This document shows, in pieces, positions 54,835 to 64,000 of a DNA stretch of 64,000 nucleotides. How positions within the stretch are numbered: position 1 is the first letter of the stretch; every line of letters starts with the position of its first letter. The position numbers and the translations under genes are program-made. Origin of the DNA: Mortierella alpina (taxonomy: Eukaryota; Mortierellomycota; Mortierellomycetes; Mortierellales; Mortierellaceae); contig JANATF010000016.1 of NCBI GenBank assembly GCA_029449245.1, positions 62,001 through 126,000 of the forward strand. The letters are read 5' to 3'. The notes beneath the pieces were generated by a model. The model did not search any database. It was given only the letters and a program-made list of their open reading frames with translations, and was not told where the DNA came from.

Positions 54835-56156
54835 CTACTTGGTCGTGGATGCGAGCTGGCTCTCCAGTTCACGGATGCGGAGCTGAAGTCGATCAATCGT
54901 GGCACGGTACTCGTTCTCAGAGGCTGTGGTTCCATGCGAGGGATGAGGTGAGCCGCGCTTCTCAATCACGATCGAAGAATGCTTGGTGTGATCCTGGTCT
55001 CGACCATGTTCCAGATCCTTGTCCGAGAGCGGCGATCCATGGTCTTCCTGCATTCTCTCGCCATCCCTGAGCTCCTTGTGTTGCTCGCCGCCATAGTAGA
55101 CTGCAAATTGGGCATGATGATGATGACGGGCACCATGTGGTTGGATATGCGAAGCACCAGCGTGCAGTGTCGAATTGGGGTCGGTCAAGTCATTGACGGT
55201 GGTGGAAGATCTCGAAGAGTCTTCTAATTTCGGTCCTGGAGCATCTCCTCCGTTCCTAGCCTTGTCATCCTCTTCTTGGTTCTCGTCGTTGTCCTCGTCG
55301 TTGGATGGCATGTAGTCAGCAAGGGTTGTGGCCATGTCCTGGTCAATAACAGTGACCATTCTTGTTTTGGGGTTCCACCAGTGACTTGGGTATTTTCGTG
55401 CGACATTATTGACCAGCATGGCGACCGCCATCATGAGACCGACACCCAGGGCGACTGGGCTGAGCACATACCAGTACCCAAGATTGAAAATGGTAGGCCC
55501 TCCCGTCACGGCAATTAAAGCCGTAGCTGAGGCTGGAGGGTGGACCGTATGAGTGAGTTGCATGCAAAAGAGCGAGATGGAGACCGAGAGCGAGCAGAGG
55601 AGCCAGTGCAGCCTTGCAAAGGACTCGGCGGACATCAGATTGAACAGCTTATAAAGCGAGACTCCGATGAGAGATGACATGATATGTCCACCGACTAGGC
55701 AAGGAAAAATACAGAAAAAAATTGCCGCAAGAAAAAAAAGTTGTTAGAATAGGTATTAATGGCTCGAGCACCCCTCTCTTGACACTCCTTGTATAGTTGC
55801 TGGTGTGGATAGGCAGAGACAGGATCTAGGCTATTTCATGTATCTGTTTAGCCGCAACAGGGGTTCGAGAACTTACTGACGTTTCGAGGCTGGGACAAGG
55901 GGGACTCGATAGCTCCATAGATCAGGACGGCGGAAGCGCCAAAGGAGCCGGCAATAACGGGGACATCTCGATCAATGAACCACTGTGCATTGTAAGTGAG
56001 AGAGGCGACGATGGCAATGCCAATGAAGGAAGCGATGAATGAGGAGAGCAGGACAGCAAGACGGGTTGGTGGTTTCTGTGTGGTCTTGAGTTTGGAAGGG
56101 TCGTGCCGCTGACCCTTCATTCGACTAAAGTAGCCATGCAATGCGGGAGAGACCAT
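54835..56156 (-). CDS. HPP-family integral membrane protein
   Basis: Exon 1 56156-55877 and exon 2 55694-54835 join in phase to give 379 residues; the 182-bp intron is gtaagt...ctag. The core (about 30-215) has at least four hydrophobic helices and the signature QLTHTVHPPASATAL that names the HPP family. QPRNVIGGHIMSSLIGV spans the splice site, which supports the exon join. The C-terminal half is hydrophilic, His/Asp-rich and ends in a short coiled coil (RLQLRIRELESQL). Bacterial and plant relatives are linked to nitrite or other small-ion transport; the substrate here is unknown. The start at 56156 is preferred over upstream in-frame ATGs in a hydrophobic leader. Confidence 0.85.
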
Positions 56157-57371
56157 GAGCGAATGAATGCAAATGAGGTTGTTTGAATTCAAAGGTGGAA
56201 CAGGATTTAGTGTCGAATGAAGTTTGGGGTGGATACAGCAGCAAGAGTAGCTAGCTACACGAAACTCTGAGCGAGAGATGGAAGAGAGAGAGAGAGAGGA
56301 GAGACTTGAGCAAGAGAAGAGAAAGGTGTGAAAAAGAACAGTTCGCCGACAGAAGCCCAAAGCCAAGTGTTATAGGGAAGCAAGAACACAAACGTTTGAG
56401 GGTCGTCGTGGATTTCATTTTATAAAGATTTTCATAGCTGCGCAAGAATAAGCTTGAATCTGAACTCAGCGCTGGGTTTTTCCGCACGAGGAAACTCCTC
56501 TCCCAGCAGCAGCAGGGGGCAAAGGAGGAGGCGCAAACGGGACACAGAGTTTAGCAAGAAGTGCAGTGTGCGCAGGTTAAAAGTCTTGGTTGCTATTTCT
56601 TTTTTTCTCAGGAGGCTGAAGAGCGACTAGGGTACCAGACACTCTCGCGTGAGGGGTTTTGTAAACGGTTGCCGACCATCATCGGGACAGAGAACCCATT
56701 CTTCGGAACGGAGTGAGTCAGGATTGTAGCAGAGGTGGGTGGGCGGACAAGGGAGATCATCCACCCTGCAAGGATCCAGTAGCAGGAAGAGGAGGCAATG
56801 GCAATTGGAAAGAGGGCGCAGACGCTGCATCATAAACAACTGGCGTAGTGGAGAGAGCAACTATTATAAAACAAAGATCTATATCGCCATACAATTGGCG
56901 ACTGACAAATCACGGCGTGGAGATGATGAGAGGCAGCAAATTTGACCTTGCCCTAGTGCTTTTCTGAGCTATAGAATGGTCGCCGAAAAGCTCTAGTCGA
57001 CGCGTTCAGGATTGTGGAGACGAAACAGATGTGTGGAGACCAAACACGCGGATAGCTCGAGAAGAGATCAACGAGGCGTACCTGCCTAAATGAATGCATG
57101 TAGAAGTCACGTGTAAGGACGAAGCACAGAGTGTGTCTTATGGAGGTGTGAATTCCCCAACCACTCACATGTGGAATGCTGGATTGCTGTTCGATCGATT
57201 CTCTGCCCCTACCATCATCACCCTTCTCGCCCCCTTTTCGACGCTTCTTCGCCATCATCCTGCTCTCCATCCGACCTGCTCACTCGACCCTCACACCCCC
57301 GTTGATTCCGTTGTCCCGCGTCCCACTGCCAACCCGCTTTTGCCGATCACCGTACTCACATATTCACAAAC
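56157..57371. other. Divergent promoter region between HPP and Sec2 genes
   Basis: About 1.2 kb. It contains a GA repeat (56286-56300) in the leader side of the HPP gene, a TATA-like tttataaa (56418-56425, minus side) and CT-rich tracts just upstream of the Sec2 start (57190-57300). No gene was recognised. Confidence 0.55.
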
Positions 57372-59868
57372 ATGACCGAGGCTCCCATGCACCCGGCTCC
57401 CGAGCCTATGAGCAAGGACGTGACCGCCAAGGATATCGCCAACCTGTACTCGCGCATCCACAACCTCATCGAGACTGTCAAGGAGCCACAGCAAAAGGCT
57501 TCCAATGCGCTCAGTGCCCCGACGCCATCCGACGCCACCGTCAACGGACAGACAGATGTCAACGGTTCAGGTACATACGATGGCTACATCGACACCCCCC
57601 CCATTCGCATACACCTTTTTTTGTAGTCAGAGCGAGCGACGCTTTTTGATTGGTTCCTGGGATGTTCCTTCTTTCCTGTGCATACTCTGTGGAGAGGTTT
57701 GCTGTTGTGAGTTATAGCAGCAGGGGTGAGAAGAAGGTCAAGTCAGAAGAAAAAAAATGGGCGCACCTTCGCCAAACCCCGGCGGGCGGTGCTGATTGTC
57801 TCGCCCTGTGTTTGTAGGAGGGCCATGTTCCATCTTTGAGTTGCCCAGTGCACATCTCGATGGACAGAGACAAAAAGGAGACCGAGGTGGGAGGACTCTC
57901 AATCTGCTCTCACCATCATCTGTGGAGTTGGGCGGACCCCAGTTAAAGTTTTCTCGATGGATTAGCTTGTGACAATCCATGCACAGGAACCGAGTGCCAC
58001 GATGGCGACACAAAAAAAAAAAAAAAAAAAAGAGCGAAGGCGCAAAGGGTATATAAACAGGAGATGACTGGTGGGACAAACACGAAGGTTACAACGCTCG
58101 CTACTTCAGGGCGCACAGAGAAAACGCACACTTGATGAGATTGCACTCTCTAACTGAATTTCCCACCTACTCATCTCACCCAATAGCAAAGGAAGATTCA
58201 GCAGCATCAGCAGCGACAGCGACAGCAGCCAAGGACCAGGAAGAGGCAGTGCTGATCGACGGAGAGTGCCCTTGCCACAGAGTGTGCTCCAACCTCGCCA
58301 CTCGCGCCTGCGGGCTCTGCGACCGCATTATTCCCTCCCTCGCCGAGGCACACAACGAGCGCACACTCTTGCTGGAGGACATTGAGCAGACAAACTTCCG
58401 TCTGGCAGAGGAGCAAAAGCGTGCATCTTCCGAAGCCATTGAGGCCGAGGTCTTGCGCAAGAAGGTGGAGGATCTCGAGGATGCATTGGATGCAAAGACG
58501 GACGACTACCTTAGTGCCCAGCGAGATCTTGCCATCTTGAATGACAAGTACGTGGACGAGATCGAAAAGGTGGCGGAGCTTCAACATGCCAAGGAGATGG
58601 TTGAGGGAGAGCTCGAGGAATTGAGCCGCACCTTGTTCGAGGAAGCAAACGGTATGGTCGCATCAGAGGCGAGGGCTAGACATCAGCTGGAGCTGACACG
58701 CAAACACCTCGAGCTGGAACTCAAGGACGCACAGGAGCGCCTGGCGGCCGAGACCTCCCAGCTCAAGGAGCTGAAGACAAAGATGGAGGCCATGATGGAC
58801 ACTCAGCCCCAGAGCAAACGGTCCTCCACCGACCCTTCCAACCGCGCCAGTGTGGATCTGGCCCAGCTCTTTGGCCTGAACAAGATCTCAGTGCCCGAAG
58901 CCGTGGCAGAGGAGCCCGCAACAGCCATTGCCATTGATGGACATCTGATGCATGAGTTCAAGGAGTTTGTGGCCCAAAGCTCGACCGTTCGCCTGGCTAA
59001 GATCCACAGCTTGCCGTTCATGCGCCATTGCCAGGATGAAGATGTAGAGCCATGTCTGCGCTTCGGCGCCAATCCAAGGATCTCGGCCAGGAAGCTGACC
59101 GAGGGCATCTGCTCCAACACGTGCTATATCGAGGAGACAACCCCGGAACAGGTCAAAGAATACGAACGCATGGTCCTGGCTGCTCAGCAACCCCCTTCAC
59201 CAGCCCGTAACTCCATGTCCAACAAGAACATGCTCTGGGAGAGACTTCAGACCCAGTATGCTTTATACCAGGCCCCCAAGGGTGGATGCCAGACCTGTGG
59301 CCGTTCAGGCCCGTTGACGCACCGATACCGCCTTGCGACCGCGGACGAGTGGAACTTTATTGATCGGTTCTGCCGGGATCGCATCGTTGCTGCTTGCGAG
59401 TTTTACATCTTTATCCGCAATATCCGAGCCGGTCTGTACTCGACACGCACGATTGAGGATTTGTACTCGGAATCGCTACGTCTTCGTCTCCAGATGTTTT
59501 ATGCCCGTGCTGGCGTGTTGCCCATCATGCTGTCGGAACTTGGCGTTGCATCACAGTCCATTGGAAACATGGGACCCTCAGGAGAGTGGCCCGAGGGGAC
59601 TCAAGTTCATGCGGAGGGCTCTGTGGTGGATGATGAGGAGGAAGAGGGACCTGCGTCATCAAAGTCATCGCTGGAGAAGAAGGACCACCATGATGATGAT
59701 GTCAGTGTGGTTCAGGATGAAACAAAAACTACCATTGAGGCTGCGACGGTGATAGCGGTGGAGGAGACGACCGTGGCGTCTGTCAGTGTGACCTCGACCA
59801 CGACCACGACCTTGGCTGCCTCGGCTGGACCCGAGTCAACCAACCCATGGACATCGGAAGAGAAGGAT

Positions 59869-59906
<38 letters not shown>

Positions 59907-59910
59907 TTGA
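57372..59910 (+). CDS. Sec2/Rabin-type Rab guanine nucleotide exchange factor
   Basis: Exon 1 57372-57570 and exon 2 58187-59910 join in phase to give 640 residues. A Cys cluster lies at 94-111 (CPCHRVCSNLATRACGLC). A long coiled coil (about 112-270) follows with the Sec2 signature LFEEANGMV at 216-224. The C-terminal helical region (about 345-560) has the Rabin/Sec2-like FMRHCQDEDVEPCLRF and CX2C (QTCGRSGP) motifs. Sec2 activates the exocytic Rab Sec4/Rab8 on secretory vesicles for polarised growth. The intron is long for this region (616 bp), with a 20-base A run and a TATA box that may drive a second start (see findings). The protein ends in 12 Ala encoded by a pure GCA repeat (59869-59904), which is prone to length change. 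Confidence 0.88.
58050..58057 (+). promoter_or_regulatory. TATA box inside the Sec2 intron
   Basis: TATATAAA follows a 20-base A run (58012-58031) within the intron. An ATG 78 bp downstream (58135) opens a frame that reads through the exon 2 acceptor in the Sec2 frame. This could be an internal promoter giving a protein with a different 17-residue N-terminus. Confidence 0.4.
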
Positions 59911-60251
59911 AGTGTGCGAGAGACTGGAGTGAGAAATGGTCAGGAACGAACGAGATAAAAAAACAGTAGCGAAGGAGACTGTGTGAGAGTATGAGAGAGA
60001 AAGTAAGGGAGAAGAAAAACTTCATTGTCATCCTATTTACATGTTGCCATAGCAAACGCGCGGACAATCGCCTACGTATAAAATAATGTTTTAAGAGAAG
60101 TTGCATGCAAGCCCAGTGTTGTATAAGGCCACCAGACGCTTACGGAGCCGCCTTACACTCCTCAAGAAACCATCTTGAATGTATGATAGCTCGCCAAACT
60201 CGACATCTGTTCAGTCAAGAGAAAGATCTGTTTATTACCAGGGACCGGGAT
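59911..60251. other. Intergenic region after the Sec2 gene
   Basis: About 340 bp containing the Sec2 3' end (an ATAAAATAATG stretch near 60076) and nothing else recognisable before the STAND fragment. Confidence 0.5.
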
Positions 60252-60800
60252 CTAGCAAGGTTCGTCCCTGGGGCTCGGTGCCTTAATACTTTTTTCATGC
60301 GATCCAGGCAATGGGGTGTACACACCATTGATCTGCTCACCAGTTCGCAGTAGGATAGAGATTGCGTTGGATGCGACAATGCGCCATTTGTTGTCACTCT
60401 TGGAGGCGTTGATGTAGGCAAGTAGCTGGTTTCTGAAGACCGGTTCCTGTTGCGCGCGTTCCACCAGAAACTGAAGGACAGAAGGATCACGCACAAAACG
60501 TCTCCGAGCCAGTAGCGACTCAAGATCCGGACCTTGCTCATTCGGAGCGACAATGTCCTTCAGAGCGCTTTCGATCTCAAAGCTTTTCGCAAATTTCACA
60601 CTGTCTCGACGTTTCAAGGTTGATATCGCTGGCTCGGTTTTTTCCACGCCTATTCCACCATTTTGCGGCTCAAACACCGCCCTTGCCACCGCATATTCCA
60701 GGATCGATTGGTGGACGAACTTATAATGATTGCCGCTTCTCGTTAACAGGCTTCGCGCAAAAGTTGAATACTGTGATCGTCTATAGCGTTTCGAGTTCAC
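60252..60800 (-). pseudogene. Fragment of a STAND/NACHT-type ATPase
   Basis: 182 residues containing GNHYKFVHQSILEYAVARAVFEP, which resembles the end of the NTPase/winged-helix part of fungal STAND proteins. It also has RRFVRDPSVLQFLVERAQQEP and WRIVASNAISILLRTGEQING, which normally lead into pentapeptide or WD40 repeats. Both the upstream P-loop part and the downstream repeats are missing: the frame ends soon after the last motif, and the 105 bp upstream have no matching sequence. Intact relatives act in incompatibility or innate-type responses. I read it as a relic, possibly cut by insertion of the neighbouring Fanzor gene in the same orientation. Confidence 0.55.
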
Positions 60801-60905
60801 AAATTCAAAAATATGTCAGGATTGCCCTCAAGAAACACACTCAACAAAAATACATATTTCACGGTCGTAACTTACAAATTTCTCATGGCTGCGTCGGGCA
60901 ACCAA

Positions 60906-63900
60906 TCAATTGTGACGGGGCATGAACTTGCTGGGCCGCTGGTGGTCAGTGATTTGCGCCTGGCATATTGTTGCGATGTTTTCTGAGCCGACCACATCCC
61001 GGTCTAGATACGCTTTGCACCCAGGGCAAAATCTTGATCTTTTTCCTGCTGGGACCAAAAACATATCACATCCTTGACGCGGGCACTTTGCGCTAGTGAA
61101 AAATTCGTGCACACCGCCCACCTCAAATCCCATCCCTTGCACCTACAGTAAAAGAAGCCCAGGAAAGAACAGCGCGTTAGTATCATGGCTATCAAACCTT
61201 GCAAAGTGGATAATGGCTTTCAAGTTGTGATCATGACTGTCCGTACCCGCGCCACAAATCTTCTTTCGAATGATCCATGCTTGCTGCTGAGGCCCGTTTG
61301 GGTGTCAAATGATCCAAGTCCAACGCCAAAAATGACGCGCGTATCTCGCCGGCGGCGCCTGGGTATCCCTTCGCTCCCTTTGTGGTCGTCAACAAGACTA
61401 AGAAGGGCCTTGATCCCATAATCCATGGACGCCACCTGCGCCTTTTTCATGTCCCACGACTTTTTCAGGAACCAAGGATCATGGTAAAATGCAATGAGCT
61501 TGGCCCGGTTCCCGTCCTGGTCGAGGTACTGGAGATACTGCTCCATTGAATGTAGACTCATGGCGGGCAGCTTGGACTCAACTACGTCGATCCCTGCCTC
61601 TGCCTTTCGCTCCTCCAGGCGGCGGCGGAACATGATGTACGGTCGATATAAAAATGACCGCCGGATGGTGACTGAGGTCCTTTCGTTGCTTCTCTGAGGG
61701 TCGATCCGAGTGGCGGTCATGGTGTTGCGCTCCCCTGGGTCCATGCCGATAATGACTGTGCTCTGGGCCGGGAACGCGGCACTGTCCTCGGGTGAGGCGA
61801 ATTTTTTGGCAACGTTCACTAATAACCGCGACCCTCGGGTCCAATTGATCGTGTCGTACAGGTCGGCCTCCTTTGCTTGCTCTCGGGGAGGCGATGACGA
61901 TGGCGACATGTCTGAATACATCCGCTTTTTGGATGATGTGCTTGGCCCTAACTCCACCTCCGGCTCCTCGTCGGCGTCAGCAATAAATGCATCGTCCAAC
62001 TGGAAGTCAGCCTCGATGTTTTGTGCAGCTCCAAAGAGATCGTCGTCATCGTCATCATCATCCTGGACCTTCTCTCGTCTGCGCCGAGTCGTACTTGTGT
62101 CATGAGCGAGAAGATGCAGCTGTAATCCGTTTGTGCATATTGTCCCTCTCAGCTTCAGCTTGGTCTGCCGAGACGTATCCTTTTGGAGGGACACTTTTCC
62201 GGAATACCCGTTGAGGCGCTGGTCCGAATTTGTGTTGAAGAATAAGTTCTGTATCAGAACTCCTTTCGAGGCCACGACCAACTTCTCGGCCTGTGCCACC
62301 GTCTTGACACTACCTCCTAATGCCTCGAGCAGTATGGGCCGGGTTGCAGGATCCATATACAATATATGAACAAGGTCTGACTCCGAAAGAAAGACAAATC
62401 CGGGCGCCCACTTGGCCTTCGGGAAATCTCTGAACTCCTGCGCCTGGCGGTTGTGCTCAAAGAAATACACGATAGCATTTGTGTTGTCCTCGCGGTCGGG
62501 CTGGTCTGGAAACTTGGATCCGATGTAGTGTCCTCGAATCGCACTCTTGACAGAACGCAGCGATAGCCTGACCGCGTTGGCATTGTATTTTTGAGCAGGA
62601 CCAAGACGGGATGCCTGAACGGATGATGATGACTGGCCTTGATCAGACGCCGAAGACTCTGCACGCAAATTGAACGGAACGAACCCGGTTTTGGCCTTGT
62701 AGAGCTCAAAGGCTCTGACAGCATGGGGCACGGGTATCTCCTCCTGGGGTGTTTGCACGGCCGCTGATGTACGCCTCGTGGAGACAGTCCGCGCTGGTGC
62801 AGTCTTACGCCTTTCGTACTCTGAGGCTGGTCCAAGACTTCCGTTGAGTAAAAGAGTACCAAGATTGTAATAAAAGCTGATGTTGTTTAAAAGGTCGTCA
62901 AGGTCTGCGAGCTGTCCCTTTGAGAGTTGGAAGGTGGGATCAGAGATTTGCTGGGTGGACCTACTTGATTCGGACGAGTTGAGGATGGTCACGATATCCA
63001 ACGCAATGATCTCGTATGCGTGGGTTTGGAGCTGGTTCATCATCAGAGCCGTTGAGCGCAGCTTCGTGGCAATGACCTTGGCCTTGCGCCGGACCTCGCT
63101 CTCAGCATCAACTTTTGAAATCGCTGATGCTTGTTTGGGCAAAAGTGTCTGGTGTACAGCGTGGTTGATGCAGCCTATGGTGAGAGCCTTGGTAACGTGT
63201 TTTTTCATGAGCCCGTGATCATGCTTGGTAGACGACTGTAATTGACGTTTGTAAGGCTGGTCCACTTCCTTGCCCTTGGCCCGGTGCTTTTGTTGTTTCT
63301 TCTTTCTGGCTGGCTGGCGTTTGCGCGGTCTTGGACCTGACTGTGAATTTTTTGGGGGCGGTGGAGCGTGCTCTTTGACAGAGCTGAGGTCGACAACCTT
63401 CTGGGATCGAAGGATCGAGTCCTTTGAGGTGAAGTAGGGGCGAAACTGGTTCCGGTGCGAGTGCGGAGCGACATAGAATGGTAGGGCATCCTGCTGACGT
63501 GGTTCTAAGGCTCGTGCCAGGCGTGCATTCTCGTGCCGTTGGGACAGTAAGCCTCTGAATACATGAAGCCGGTCAAGAAAATCCTGGTTGTTGCGGTCAA
63601 CCAAGGGGAGAGGGGTATCAACTAGATCGTGCAAAACCCTCCTTGATGCATCGAACATGGTCCTGTCAACCTGGTATCCGACACGATCGGACGCGGCGGT
63701 CACATACCCCTCCAGCATTTCATCGATGTTGCCTGCTGGAAGATCGCGGATGATGTCGCAGTTGGTGATAATGCCCAGTGTTTTCACGTTTCCTCCATAG
63801 TCGTTCGCGGCGACTATCGCCAGGAGCAAAAAGTGCTGATGTGAGGGCAGTCTGAGCGTCTTCTCGACTTCGTCTTTGGTGTACCAAGAAAAGGATGCGG

Positions 63901-64000
63901 TGTTTGGTATAGATCTCAAGACTCGCTCGGTGGGCAGGTATGCCAACAAATCCGAGTCGCCTGAAACGACCACCCTGTGGCCCGGCACCAGCTCTCTGTT
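60906..64000 (-). CDS. PIN/XPG-like nuclease fused to a Fanzor (TnpB-like) nuclease, 5' end off window
   Basis: Exon 64000-61247 and exon 61142-60906 join in phase (104-bp intron, gtacgg...ctgtag), giving 996 visible residues with no start in view. Numbering is from the first visible codon. Residues 8-85 look like the second half of a FEN1/XPG PIN domain: VVVSGDSDLL (acidic D15, D17), then the helix-hairpin-like LAIVAANDYGGNVKTLGI with NDY at 66-68. A basic linker (about 220-260) and helical region follow. The Fanzor part has RuvC-I GMDPGERN (Asp754), an ESKLP motif (Glu808), FGVGLGSF...TGLSSKHGSF, a zinc ribbon C938/C943...C957/C960 and RuvC-III DRDVVGSENI (965/967). Fanzors are eukaryotic RNA-guided DNA nucleases related to TnpB. 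An Asp run and disordered loop lie between. The 5' exons carrying the PIN N-terminus are off-window. A non-mobile, domesticated role is equally possible. Confidence 0.82.

Overview
ORGANISM. This is eukaryotic, fungal-looking DNA. Genes are compact, several have short GT-AG introns (often with CTAAC-like branch sites), and the conserved genes are fungal housekeeping types (Mediator subunit, Sec2-type Rab exchange factor, GRASP, pirin, HPP membrane protein). The mobile content (Ty3 chromoviruses, Helitrons, a Fanzor, a STAND-ATPase relic) suggests an early-diverging filamentous fungus such as a Mortierella-like Mucoromycota. That placement is inferred from protein families, not from an rRNA marker.

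LEFT HALF, 1-37.8 kb: a nest of mobile elements. Family A is a 6,185-bp Ty3/gypsy chromovirus with 161-bp LTRs (TG...CA), 5-bp target-site duplications (TSDs) and one 1,737-codon Gag-Pol ORF ending in a chromodomain. One copy is complete (23105-29289, +). The rest of 1-23104 is made of copies cut at the same gag codon, in both orientations, around three exact tandem copies of an unrelated 2,290-bp unit (11711-18580). Segment 1-10039 is an exact inverted copy of 18583-28621. The TSDs show that 10040-29289 (19,250 bp), if closed into a circle, becomes a normally nested pair of elements inside a three-unit array, while the sequence left behind becomes an ordinary nested insertion. So the window looks like a circle or array joined to the chromosome by recombination, or a graph misassembly. 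Family A is inserted in the pol gene of a second Ty3 element (family B, 29290-33981, -), which is itself inserted in a Helitron helicase gene (33982-36425, +). A degraded N-terminal Helitron fragment follows (36581-37778).

RIGHT HALF, 37.9-60 kb: ordinary genes. In order: MED11 (+), an FCP1/NIF-like phosphatase (-), an unknown protein (+), an unknown membrane protein (-), a large phosphatase-kinase-RNA ligase fusion (+), a secreted Cys-rich protein (-), pirin (+), a GRASP protein (+), an HPP membrane protein (-) and a Sec2-type Rab exchange factor (+). GRASP and Sec2 both act in the late secretory pathway, but nothing shows that the neighbours are co-regulated.

RIGHT EDGE, 60.2-64 kb: a STAND-ATPase fragment, then a large gene running off the edge. 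Its single reading frame joins a FEN1/XPG-like PIN nuclease segment to a Fanzor (eukaryotic TnpB-like RuvC) nuclease. This apparent fusion is the most interesting candidate in the window. No tRNA, rRNA or CRISPR array was seen.
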